This document shows, piece by piece, positions 18,507 to 30,204 of a stretch of DNA of 64,000 nt. The stretch is from CAVSCD01 sp963726335 (GTDB taxonomy: Bacteria; Acidobacteriota; Aminicenantia; Aminicenantales; UBA8522): NCBI GenBank assembly GCA_963726335.1, contig CAVSCD010000015.1, positions 186,001 through 250,000 on the forward strand, in the 5' to 3' direction. A program made the translations under genes and the position numbers. Position 1 is the first letter of the stretch; every line of letters begins with the position of its first letter. Below the pieces are notes generated by a model. The model did not search any database and was not told the origin of the DNA. It saw only the letters and a list, made by a program, of their open reading frames with translations.

Positions 18507-20841
18507 TAGGCTTCCTGCCGTTCTCGGGCTTCTTCTTCTTTTTCATGGTGAAATCGAAACCCGGATACTCCACCCTGGGGTGATAGATCGTGTACAGCGT
18601 ATCGTGGAACGATGTCGCTATTGTCCGGAGCTCCCGCAGCGAGAAATCGGAATTGTCGAGCTGCCCGTCCTGGAGGTAGTTTTCGAAGATCTCGACGATG
18701 ACCCGCTTCAGGCTTTCCTGGGAGACGGTCTTGAGGCTGCGCGAGGCCGCCTCGATCGAGTCGGACAGCATGATCAGGGCCGCCTCCTTGCTCTGGGGGG
18801 AAGGCCCCGGGTAACGGTAGCTCTCCTCCTCGATCTCCTGCATGTCCGGGTCGTAGGTCTCCTTGGCCTTGTGATAGAAATACCGGACGAGGGAGCTGCC
18901 GTGGTGCTGCTCGACCATCTCCCGGATCTTCTTGGGCAGCTTGAGCTTCCTGGCGATCTCCGATCCTTCCTTGACGTGGTTGATGATGACCAGCTTGCTC
19001 AGGCTCGGCGCCATGTCCCTGTGCACGTCGGGGGTGCGGCTCATGTTCTCGATGAAGTACTCCGGCCGCTTGATCTTCCCGATGTCGTGGTAAAGTGCGC
19101 CCGCCTTGACCAGCATGCCGTCCAGGCCGATCTCCTCGGCGGCTTTCTCGGCCAGCGTGGCGACGACCAGGGAGTGATGATAGGAGCCGGGCGCCTCGAT
19201 GGCCATCTGGCGGAAGATGGGCAGGTCGGAGTTCGTCAGCTCCAGGAGCTTGGCCTGGGTGACGAAATCGAAGACGCTCTCGGCCACGGGCAGGAGAAGG
19301 AAGGCGAGCGCCGCTCCGGCGATCCCGCCCAGGAGACCCATCAGGGACTGGACGGCCAGGACTCCACCGCGAGCTCGGCATTTCCCCGATCATGGCGAAA
19401 ATCAGGATGAGGAAGATATTGACGGGGGCGACGATGAACAGCCCCGCCTTCAGGGCCGAAGTCCGCCGCTGCCTCTTGTAGTACTTGACGCCGTAGATCG
19501 CCGCCAGGCCTCCCAGAAAGCTGAAGAGGAGCAGGAGGTAGTTGTTCTGGAAGAGATAGCCGACGAGCAGGCTGTTGAGAATGCAAAATATCAGGCTGAG
19601 GGAGCTTGTGGACAGGAAGGCGAACAGGATGACCCCGAATTGGAAGGGGTAAGCGTACTGGTAGACCTCGGATTCGACACCGATCGAGAAGATGGGCCGG
19701 TCGCCCAGGATCCCGACAAACCCGCCGAGGAGCCGATAGACGAGCAGGGCGATGAGAAGCATCACGCCCATCATGGTGAAGATCCGCCCCGCCGGTTTGG
19801 CGCCGAGCAGCGATTTGAGGTAGAACCACAGGGTGACGAAGAGCAGGGCGAACAGGAGGAAGGTGCCGGCGAAGTTGAGGGTCCAGCCGCTTTTCTCCTG
19901 GAGGTGCTGGTTGATGAGGCCGACCCACTTGAGCGAGTCGGCCGTGGCTTCGTCGCCCTTGCGGATGATGACTTTGCCCTTCTTGATGCTGTAGAAGACG
20001 GTCTGGACCTGGCTCTCCGCCCGCTCCCGCCGGGCCTCGCTGTCCACCCTGTCGTAGGAGATGTTGGGGGCGAGGAAGAAATCGCTGAGCCGCTCGAGGA
20101 CCCGCTTCTGCCGGCCGGGGATCTCGAGCCTGGCGACTTCAGCCCCGAATTGGTCCCGGCTCTCCTTGAGTTCCAGGATGTCGTCCACCCTGACGACGCT
20201 CTCGTTCCCCGGGCGGCGGAGGAGGGTGAACCCCCTTTCGGGCTCGCGGCGGATGAACAGGCTCTTGGAAACGACGATGCCCCGGGTCGAGACCTTGCCG
20301 ATGAGGCTGATGAGCGTGTCCTGCAGCTCGGCCGAGAACTTTTCTCTGGCCAGCGATTCCAGGTCGCGGGCGGGGATCTCCAGGCCGTGCTGCTCCATGA
20401 GCTGCTTCTCGAGCTCGGCGACGTTCTGCCGCGAGGCCGGATGCCGCAGCCAGGCCTGACCGGCCTGGAAGACCTGGCGGATCCTCTCCTCGGTGTTAAG
20501 GAAAGCGTCTTCGTCGAAGATATAGACGGGGAGGACGGTCTCGGCGGCCTGCCTCTTCCGGGCGGCCGTGGTGATGCTGTCCTCGACGGTCAGGTCGATG
20601 GGAGAGATAAAGTCCGTCCGGGCGATTTCCCCCACCTCGATGGCGGGCAGTGTCCTCGAAGGCGTGTAGGACATGAAATAGGCCAGGATGAGGACGAACG
20701 CCGACATCTGGAGGAATGGGTTCTGGGCGACCTTACGCCACGCCGGGAGGTTCTCCTGGTCGGCCTGCGGCTCCGCGCCGTTCTTGGGCGGGCGCGACGT
20801 CGGCCGCTTGAAGAGCTTCAGGCTCTTGAACGAAATGAAGT

Positions 20842-20845
<4 letters not shown>
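18478..20845 (-). CDS. pgpH: PgpH-type 7TM-HD cyclic-di-AMP phosphodiesterase (frameshifted)
   Basis: The N-terminal part has one membrane helix, an extracellular 7TMR-HDED-like region (AAETVLPVYIFDEDAFLNTEERI) and then seven membrane helices. The C-terminal part is an HD hydrolase domain with EAPGSYHHSLVVATLAEKAA and LYHDIGK. This matches the PgpH family that cleaves c-di-AMP. The frame breaks near 19360-19378, between MIGEMPS and GGVLAVQSLMGLLGGIAG, by one extra base; repaired length is about 788 residues. The start overlaps the phoH stop by 4 bp (ATGA). A core gene broken so cleanly suggests a consensus error rather than decay. Confidence 0.85.
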
Positions 20846-21798
<953 letters not shown>

Positions 21799-21867
21799 TT
21801 CAGGGTAAGGGGATTAAATCGGTGGTCATCGAGTAGCTCATACTTAACTATATCCGGAGGGGCTTTG

Positions 21868-22926
21868 TCAAGCCGGCCGCTGCTCCCACGGGGCGAGCTT
21901 GTCGAGCCCGGAGGGCCGGGGATTGATCTCGAGGACGACGGGCCGGACCTTGCCGTCCGTCACCTCGAGAAGCAGGTCCACTCCGGCGATGCGCAGTTTT
22001 TGCGGCAGGCCGGAATTGAATGCGGCCAGGGCCCGCACGGCGGCCGAGGGAAGACTCCGTGCTTCCTCATTGGTCAAGACAAGCCTGCGGAACCCAGCCG
22101 TCTCCCGGTAATAGAGATGGGCCATGGCCTCTGAGGGCGCGACGATCCGGCCCCCTTTTTCGGGCGAGGTGAGAGGCTCGTTTTCCGAGGCGCTGATCTC
22201 GGCAAAGCCCGAGTCCGCCTCGACCTCCGCCTCCGGCTGCCAGAGGAAAACCCTGAAGGTCACCGGGCGATAACCTCTTTCGTTTTCCTCACTTTTGTAA
22301 TAGAAGACGTTTCCCCTGGCCTTCTTGACGATCACTTGCCGGTCCCGCAGGATGCCGGAGACGACCTCGGCCGTGAAATCGGGCGATTGCCGGAATTCAT
22401 CGGCGGAAAAGAAATACGTCTCCCGGCCCTCGGTCCCCTCGTTGGGTTGAACATAAAAGCCGGAGGCATCATGCCGGGCCAGGAAACCGCTCAGCCGCCG
22501 GCTGATCCTCGAGTGATCGGACTTTCCGAGAAGGACGGACTCGGGGACAGGGATATTTTTCGCCGCCAGTCTTCGAATGGTCAAGTGCTTGTTGCCGGCC
22601 TTCCGGGAGCTCGAGTAGGGATTGAACAGGGCGACGTGCCTTCTTTGGAGGAGACTCGAGATCTCCCGATGGAAGGATCGCTCGGCGAAGGCGGGCAGGC
22701 TGAGGATGACGGCCTCCTCGAACAGGGGAGGCCGGCCCGATATGTCCTCCTCGATCTCGAATCGGTCGTTTACCGACCACGCCCGCCGGTCCTTTTTTTC
22801 CGGGCGCCAGGCGACCGCGATATATTTACGATGCCCGCCTCTTCGGAGTTCCCGGAGCTGGAAAAAGGACAGGACTTCCCTGATGTATTCCCGGTCGGTG
22901 CCATGGACGATGGCGAGCCTTTTCAC
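21868..22926 (-). CDS. ATP-grasp family protein (352 aa), partner of giant protein
   Basis: This protein looks like a RimK-type ATP-grasp enzyme. The N-terminal half has a Rossmann-like start (RLAIVHGTDREYIREVL), then NKHLTIRRLAAKNIPVPESVLL, the usual ATP-grasp entry helix. The C-terminal half has VIVKKARGNVFYYK, TFRVFLWQPE and the metal-binding VVLEINPRPSG near the end. ATP-grasp enzymes ligate a carboxylate to an amine or thiol. The start overlaps the giant gene's stop by 4 bp (ATGA), so the two are translationally coupled. Its substrate is unknown, and no specific family was recognised. Confidence 0.75.
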   Translation of the reverse strand: MKRLAIVHGTDREYIREVLSFFQLRELRRGGHRKYIAVAWRPEKKDRRAWSVNDRFEIEEDISGRPPLFEEAVILSLPAFAERSFHREISSLLQRRHVALFNPYSSSRKAGNKHLTIRRLAAKNIPVPESVLLGKSDHSRISRRLSGFLARHDASGFYVQPNEGTEGRETYFFSADEFRQSPDFTAEVVSGILRDRQVIVKKARGNVFYYKSEENERGYRPVTFRVFLWQPEAEVEADSGFAEISASENEPLTSPEKGGRIVAPSEAMAHLYYRETAGFRRLVLTNEEARSLPSAAVRALAAFNSGLPQKLRIAGVDLLLEVTDGKVRPVVLEINPRPSGLDKLAPWEQRPA

Positions 22927-25900
22927 ACCGGCAATTTTTCCTTGTACCGGCGGGCGCGCTGGCCCAGACAGTCGAAGATGGTGAAGACTCCCTCTCCTTT
23001 TCTTTCCGGCGGGAGACGGTCATTGTGCGGGCGCCACAGGCCCGCGCCGGGATTGGCTTCGATCTTGAACACGGTCAAGGCCGGCAGGGGATTTTTGTGC
23101 GCGTCGAACAGCCGGCGTTTTTTCCCTTGGGCGTCAAAAAGGGGCACGGGCAGCGGCCCACCGCTCCGATCCGTCCGCGCGACCTCATTCCCGGTTTCAT
23201 CGAATATCTTCACCCGGGTGGGCCGGCCCCGGTCATCGAACAAGGGAAGAAGTCGTTCGGTTTCCGGGTCTAAGATCCGGCGGAGGTTATCGTGCTCGTC
23301 GACCAGGAAGACCGGCATGTAGTCGCCCATCTCGTAGGGAATGCCGTTGCAGGGGAAACCCGTCAGGTCGGTAAAAACCTCCCGGTAACGGACGCGGCCG
23401 GCGAATTCCGGATGGATCTTCAGGTAACTCTCGAGAACTTTCCGCCAGCTCCGCTCGAGATAGCGGGATTGATATGTCAGGCTGTCACGGGCCGCCCGGG
23501 TGATCTCCCGCCGCATGTCCTCCCGGTACCGGGGATCGATGATGTCGTCCGTGTACTCGTAGAGGAGTCCTCCCTGTCCCACGTTGGCTACGCCCTGGGT
23601 GCTGACAACCGTGATGTTTTGGGAAACGACGAAACCGTCTTCGCCCAGAACCAAAGCCTGCCGGAAATACGAGTAGAGGGGAGTCAGGGGGTCCCGGTCC
23701 AGAAGCACCGGGATGCCGATCCGGGCGAAACGCTCCACCAGCGAGTCCAGGAATTGCGCTGAGTACAGCTGGCGCACCCGCGAGGGCAGGACTTCCTGGA
23801 TAACGGCGTTGTCATTCTCGGAGATCTCGTAGACCAGGTCGGCCAGCGAATCGATATTCCCGGAGAGCCAGCGCCCGGCGCTCCGGACCGGCAGGATCAG
23901 CGATTTTCGTCCGCCGGATTCCTTTTCCGGCTTTACGATCAGTGTCTCGTGCCTGGCGGCCAGCCGCCGGATCTTCTTCTTGATGCCGGACTTGGCCTCC
24001 GGGCCCTGCCTGGCGGTGTCTTCCAGGTACCAGTTCTCCTGGTCCGGAACCTTGACGCCGCTGCCTCGGAGCATGGCCGGCAATTCGCATTTCAGATGGG
24101 TGGCGGCTTCCCAGATCAACGGCTGGATGATCGGGATCCCGAAGAAGTCGATCTCCGGCCTCAGGGGATGCGTGAAATGGAAAAAGAGCCCATGGAGGAC
24201 TAGCGGGCGGTCGAAAACGGCCAGGACCAGCCCGGAAGCCGGTCCGCCGACCGGGGGGTGTTTCTCCCTGAATGCGGCCAGGTCGGAAGCCGGGGGATAG
24301 AAAAGCCCTTCCTTGACGGTCAGGATCTTCCGCCCGTTCTCTTCGGCCGGGATCGGGAAAGCGCTGAGAATCAGGTTGACACCGGATACCTCGGCCAGCT
24401 TCGGTCCCTGTTCGAGTGCCACAGGTACCGTCGTATTGCCGTAGGGATAGATGATGCCGACGTTGGTCCGCCGGCCGGCCATCATCTCCTCCGGGGCCAG
24501 GCCGACGAAGATCTCCGGATAGCCGAATCCCTCATACTGAAGCACCACGACATCCCGGAGCCGGGCGTAGTGGAACCAGAAAAGCTCCTCCTCGGTCTCT
24601 CCGCGGACGCCGATGGCGGTGATGTTCCGGCCCGGGTCGCCTAGATAGAGGTCGCGATATTCCGCCGGCTGGTTCTGTAACGGGGTCTTGGTATCGATCA
24701 ACCAGCGCAGCCGGGCGTACAGCCAACGGTGGAATCGTCCGGCCAAGGCGAACTTGTCGGACCGCGACAGCTTCTCCAGCGCCGCGGACCGCTCCTTGTG
24801 GTAATGGTAAGGCAGGTAATCGAAGAGATGGTTATTGACCGTCCGGTCGAAGAACTTCGCGCAGGCGGAGTTGACCTCGTCCGGGGCGGAGCAGCAGCCG
24901 GTCCTGTCGAGGAGCAGAGCGATATCGCAGAGCTCCAGTCCCCGGCCGATGTCCTCGGTGAATGAGCGGTCGCCCGGTTTCAGGCCCGCCGCCGACGCCA
25001 GCCGGGTGGCGAGCGCCAGGTAATCCGCCTCGCTGATCTCTCCGCCGGAAAATACTTTTTCGATGAGGGACGGGATCCCGCGCCCGCCGACCGCCAGCCG
25101 TTTGTCCAAGGACTCGATATATTTCCCGGCCGCCGCCAGAAAGGCGCCCTGTTCTTCGTTGGAGATATCCCGGTCGCCCGGGCCCAGGATCTCTTTGGCT
25201 TGGGCATGGAGGGCGGCCAGGGACCGTCCGGGGAAAGCGGATTTGCGCCGGGCGGTGAAGGCGGCCGTCCGTTCCTGCAGATAGACGAGCTTCAGGTACT
25301 CTTTCTTTCGTGTTTCCCAGCGGGCCGCCCGCACCGTCTTCTCCTCCACCGCTTTGAGGGAGCCGGCGAGGCCCGTGGTGATTTCCCGGTAGCCGGCCGC
25401 CGTCGGCCGGAAGATCGGCCGGAAGACATGCCCGATGATCTTCAGGATCCGGGTCTCCGCGTAGCCCCGCCGCGCCGCGCCGCTCAGCTTGCGGCAGCTC
25501 GCCTCGAAGGCTTTATTCAGCTCGGCCAGCTCATCGGCGTCCTTCTTGCCGTTCACGAGATAAAGCCCGCCGAAGATCAGCCATTTTCCGAAATCGAGCT
25601 CCGCCAGGCTCTCGGGACCGGCCAGGCTGAAGTATGTATCGGCCGTGAAGCGGTCCCGTTCCGTCCACAGACCGAGCTTCTTCGCCTCGTCTTCCTCGTT
25701 GAGGACCGTCTCCAGCTTATCGGAGGCGGCGATATTCCGCCGGATCTCCGAGAGCCCCTGCTCAACTTCCCGGCGGTTTCCGCGCAGCACGGCGTCAAGC
25801 AATTTGCCGCTCAAGGCCCTTTCTTCCCGCATTTCCCTCCGCCAGCCCTCGACCGTCTCCCGGCCGGTCCCCAGGCAGCCGTAAGAGGCTTTTTCATCCA

Positions 25901-28900
25901 GGGCGAAGAGTTCCTTCACTTTTCTCCGGGCGTTCGGCTGACGGAAAGCGAAGGCCGGGCGGCGGCCGCCGGAGGTGCCGTCGGCCAGCACCAGGGCGGA
26001 GGACGGCCGGGCTTTCTTCATCAGGAAAAGAAGCTCGGGCAGGTTGTCGATGAGCTCCAGGAGCTCCGGGTCGGGAATTCCCAGATCGACGAAATCGACT
26101 CCCTGAACGGCTTCCCGGTAGGAAGCGAACGGACCCCTTTTCTCCGTGACCAGCAGATGGATCTTGCCGTCGAGATCGCGCCGGACTTTCTCCAGTTCGC
26201 GTTTCGGCCTGTCCCGCAGGCCCACCCAGCGCCTCAGGTTGCCGCCGTAAACCGCGGCATTGGTCCGGATGATGTCATCATCAAGACCCAGGTCCTTCAA
26301 ATAGTCGTCGACCCGGTTCTTGACCTCTTCCAGACCGGATTCCGGGACATGGTTCAGGATGTCGGAGCCGGTGCACCGGCCGACGATCCTGATGTCTCCG
26401 GGAGGGACGAAGCGCTCGAACATCTCGCCGATGATCCGCCGGCCCTCGGGGTCCAGGTCAAGGAGGATGTGTTCAGCGGCCGTTTTCGCGTAGATCTCCA
26501 ATTTGCGGCTCCCGGCGCTGAATCTCACGTCGGAAACCGGCGTCAGCCGCCCGTCTTCAAGCTCCCCCTCCTTGTAGTTGGCGGTCATGACGCCGATCAG
26601 GTCTTCGTCGGCGGCGATCCGGGGATCCCGCCGGCGGGCCTCCTCGAGCAGGCCGTAGATCAGCTTCACTTTCCTGAATGGGCCGGTGCGGTTGATCTCT
26701 TCGAGCCCTTGGGCCTTCTTGTTCACCCAGCTCGTGAAGCGGTATTCCAGGTCCCGGGCTTTCTCGTCGCCGGCGGTGAGGATGCCCATGCGTTCGAGCG
26801 TCCGGCCGATCTGCGGCAGGCGCGCCAGACAGGCCGGCCCGCCCAGGATCCGGAAATACTCCGGGTAGCGCCGGTGAAGATGGGCGGCCGCCCGGTCTTC
26901 CCAGTCCAACTCGGAGGCGCATTCCGGCCGCCAGGAGAGAGCCTCGCGCAGGTCGGCCTTGACCGCGTCCTGGATTTTCTCGGGGATGCCGAACGAAGCC
27001 AGCATCCGGGCCGAGACTTCCCTGTCGACGCAGGCGTTGATCACGGCGTAGAGAAGGCTGAACTCCTTCGGCACGCAGAATCCGCCGTAGGTCTCTCCGG
27101 ACGGAAGCACCATCCGGTCGCCGCGCATATTCCACTGGTTCCGGAAGAACTCGAAATCGCCGATCTTCAGGGCGTCCAGGTTGATCCCGGCGGTGAGCGA
27201 CAGATAATACGGTCCGCCGCGGGAGAAGAAATTCTCGCCCACCTTCAGGAACTCGGCCATCCGGGTGGAGGGGACGGCCGTGGGCCCGGCGACATTATAG
27301 AGCCGGTAGAGGTCGCGTCCGGCGAGCGCCGAAAATTCGTCGATGCCGCCGACCCATTTCGGGATATCCTGGACCGAATGAACTTCCCGGGCGCCCAAAT
27401 CCACCCGGCTCGGCGTGTAGAGCAGATTGTATTTTTTGTAGGGCCCGGCGGCCTCGTAGCGGAGAAGCGGGTTGTCGAGCTCCGGCAAGAGCCCGTCCTC
27501 GACGACCACTTCCTTCCTGGCGTTGATCCGGGAATACGTCGGACTCAGGTAGCTCTTGAGAAATCCGCCGATCTTCTCCTCGAGACCGTACTCTTTAATC
27601 AACTGGAGCCGGGTATCCTGCAGCAGCCGGACTTCCTCCTCTTCCAGCGCGTCCGATCCCAGGCGGGCGGCCAGCCCGGGTGCCGAGGCGGCCAGCCGTT
27701 CCAGGACACATTCCGGCTCCCGGGCCGCCAGGCCGGGGGAATCGATGCCGTTTCCTTCGCGGCCCAACAGCAGGGCCAGGGCGGCGGCCTGTCTTCCCGC
27801 CTCGGGAAAGGCGAAGAGCACCTTCAGTATCGCCTCCGGCTTCTTTTTCTCGTCCGGGCCGGACCGGTAAACCTCCGATCCCGAGTTTGTTCTCGCGAAC
27901 GACCTTCTCGCCTAACCGGACCAGGTTCCGCCGCCACGTCTCTATCTTGGCCAGGACTTTTTCCTCCCGGCCGGTGTGCCGGATCACGTTGCAGAGGAGC
28001 ATGCTCTCTTCGAGCCAGTTTTTGACGTTGAACTCGGTCTCTCCCGGGCCGAGCGTGGTCAGCACGTGGGCGGAGGGAAGGGCGCGCCGGGGATGATCGA
28101 CGATCTCCCGATAGGCCGCCGCCCGGTCCGCCAGCCCGTTCGCGGCGGTGAACTTCGTTAATTGCCCGGCGGCGGGCCGGCGGCAGTCAAGGTCTTTTCG
28201 GAACCGCCAAACCAGATTCCGGTCGGTTTCCTCCCCAAGCACGAGCTTCTTGAGACCGTCGTAGCGCAGGCATCTGTCTGCTTCGCACAGGCGGCCCGTT
28301 TCGAGCGCCAGATTCTCATAGGTTTTCTCTATCAGGGCGGCGGCACAGGCCGTCGCCGGGCCCCTGTCGCTCAGGGCTATCCGTGGCAGCGTGGCCAGGA
28401 TTTCCCGGGCGAGGGCGACATGTTCGGTGAGCATGACATCCCGGATATTTTCAGCCCAACTGTCGGCGTTGGCCCGGTACATCTCCTCCAGGATGGAGCG
28501 CTGGACCTGGGCGCGGAAACGGTAGCCGCCTTTTTCCGGGATGATCTGGTAGGAGGCGTAGGCCGGGAGAGCTTCGATCCAGTCGTCGCAGACCTGCAGC
28601 CAGTCCGTCATGTCCGGAGTGACATAGATATTCTCGCCGCCGCCGGCGAGAAGTTGGTGGAGATGGGGGTCTTCCCCGAAGAACGGTTCGGACAGCTCGT
28701 TCAGCAGTCCCAAATAAATGGCGTCGATGGGGAAGATCCTCTGGAAGAAGACCATGTAAGCCGGGGACCGGCCCGGCAGCGCGGCCATCCGGTTCTCGAA
28801 CTTCCGGATCGCCGTCCGCAACCTGTCGAGCGTCCTTCGGGCGCCGGCGAAATCCGCCGGTAATTGGCCGTCTTCGAACTTCCGGATGAGCTTCACTTCG

Positions 28901-29577
28901 TAGTCGAGGAGCCCCTTTTTCAGCTTGGCCAGCCCGCCGGAAATCTGGGCGAGCGAAACCTCCGGTTCAAGGGCCGATCTCTCCAGGCGCTGGATCTCGC
29001 CCGCGATGTAGGAAGGATCGTACCGCAGCGCCGCCGTGATCTTTTTCAGCTCGGCGAGAAATCCGGTCAACCGGCCCGTCGGCACGAGCTTGGCGTTGGC
29101 CAGAAGGAGGGCGTCGATATAGAAAGCGCGGCTGAACCGGCCGCAGACGAGGCGCCTCCTCTCGGTCCGAGCCCGGAGCGACAGGCGGCGGCTGCAGTCC
29201 CGGTCTTCGGCTTCCCGGTAGGTGTCGGCGACTGTCCTGTAAATGGCGTTCCGCAAAGTCTCCAGGTCTTTTTCCGCGGCGATGATCCGTCTGACCTTGT
29301 CGCCGTCGTAGGGAAGGCCGAAGGTTTTCCTGGCCAGCAGCCAGGCGCAGGCTTTTTCCTGTTCGAGGGCATCTCCGGCCCCCCGGTTGAGGAACCGGAG
29401 ATAAAAACGGCTTTCCCCGGTCCCGGCCAACAATTTCTTCAGGCGTTCTTTACGGTCGGCGGGCAGCTTCCTGTAGCGTTTCAGCAGGGAGATCAGCACG
29501 CTCTTCTTGTTCGCGGCGCTCAAGGCTGAAATGAATTCTTTGTCTGTCACGATCCTGTCCCTCGCATCCAAAATCAT
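22923..29577 (-). CDS. Giant protein of about 2,200 aa with C-terminal ATP-grasp-like domain (frameshifted)
   Basis: Two long frames join into one gene when one extra G near 27875 is removed, reading NKLGIEVYRSGPDEKKK across the join. The first 570 residues are charged, mostly helical and unfamiliar. A central region holds PSGETYGGFCVPKEFSLLYAVINAC and many charged helices. From about residue 1700 a domain with ATP-grasp features appears: LIVKPEKESGGRKS (about 1880), NAVIQEVLPSRV, a VVSTQGVANVGQGG stretch and a terminal FKIEANPGAGLWRPHNDRL (about 2173). A promoter lies at 29595-29624. ATG 29577 is used; GTG 29550 has a better ribosome site (GAGGGA) and is an alternative. No signal peptide or membrane helix is evident. 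The function is unknown. Confidence 0.65.
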
Positions 29578-29594
29578 AGGCTCAGCAGGTAAGC

Positions 29595-29624
29595 ATAATA
29601 TTCGGCCCCGGGAGCGCCTGTCAA
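29595..29624 (-). promoter_or_regulatory. Sigma70-type promoter for giant ATP-grasp gene
   Basis: On the minus strand TTGACA (29624-29619) and TATTAT (29600-29595) are 18 bp apart. The -10 box ends 17 nt before ATG 29577 and 44 nt before GTG 29550. Confidence 0.6.
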
Positions 29625-29825
29625 TGAACAAAATTCTCAGGTTCTCCAAGATGAGATGGCCGTTGCGCCTGACGGGTCCTGTCACGGTTCTCCCCCGGCG
29701 CCCGAACGGTCTATCATGTTCACTGCTTATCAAGAAGTTTGCCGCATCAAACGTTCGGTCGGCGGGGGGCCCCCGAACCGCGCCACCCATCGAGCGCAAT
29801 CGAAAACGGTTCTGACGTGGGGCAG
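29625..29825. other. Divergent intergenic region with no recognised gene
   Basis: This 200-nt stretch lies between the divergent promoters of the giant gene and the sat operon. It contains GGGTCCTGTCACGG, which resembles one block of the dispersed repeat, and several GC-rich palindromic pieces. No start codon with a ribosome site or tRNA-like fold was found. Confidence 0.4.
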
Positions 29826-29854
29826 TTGAAAAAAATGGCCGCCTGGTATATATA
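29826..29854 (+). promoter_or_regulatory. Sigma70-type promoter for sulfate-activation operon
   Basis: TTGAAA (29826-29831) and TATATA (29849-29854, within TATATAAT) are 17 bp apart. The predicted leader before ATG 29926 is about 65 nt. Confidence 0.6.
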
Positions 29855-29925
29855 ATGGTTTCATTTTGCATAACTTAAGCCCGCTGTCCCCGACCGGGGA
29901 GCCGGCCAGGATTAAAGGATTGATC

Positions 29926-30138
29926 ATGGACAAAGAGCTGATGGCTGTTTCTATTCCGGCTTCCCTTTACAGGAAGATCGAGGAGACGATCAAAGGGACC
30001 GGGGAATCGTCGGTCGAGGACTACGTGACCAAGGTCCTCAGGGAAAAGCTCTCCCAGATGGCCCCGGGCGAGGCCTTCACCAAGGAAGACGAGGACAAGG
30101 TCAAGGCGCGGCTCAAGGCGCTCGGCTACATCGACTGA
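29926..30138 (+). CDS. Small ribbon-helix-helix-like protein linked to sat
   Basis: This 70-residue protein reads MAVSIPASLYRKIEETIKGT then SSVEDYVTKVLREKL, a beta-strand followed by two helices as in CopG/Arc ribbon-helix-helix proteins. A tail (EAFTKEDEDKVKARLKALGYID) follows. It starts the operon that continues into sat and cysC; AAAGGA lies about 6 nt upstream. A similar small gene is known beside ATP sulfurylase in some bacteria, but its role is unclear. It could regulate the operon or assist the enzyme; both are inference. Confidence 0.6.
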   Translation: MDKELMAVSIPASLYRKIEETIKGTGESSVEDYVTKVLREKLSQMAPGEAFTKEDEDKVKARLKALGYID

Positions 30139-30204
30139 ATCCTGTCCGCGACGATGACGATCGTTGGGACACGAAGCGTGCCGGCTGAAGATACGGAGGA
30201 TAAG

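Noticed and set aside
25200..28025. Plus-strand open frame of 941 codons opposite the giant gene
   Set aside because: GC-rich codon shadow of the minus-strand gene; the giant protein's composition and ATP-grasp motifs are more protein-like.
29640..29830. Possible eighth copy of the dispersed repeat (GGGTCCTGTCACGG)
   Set aside because: Only one block matches and the order of other blocks is lost; no terminal inverted repeat was found.
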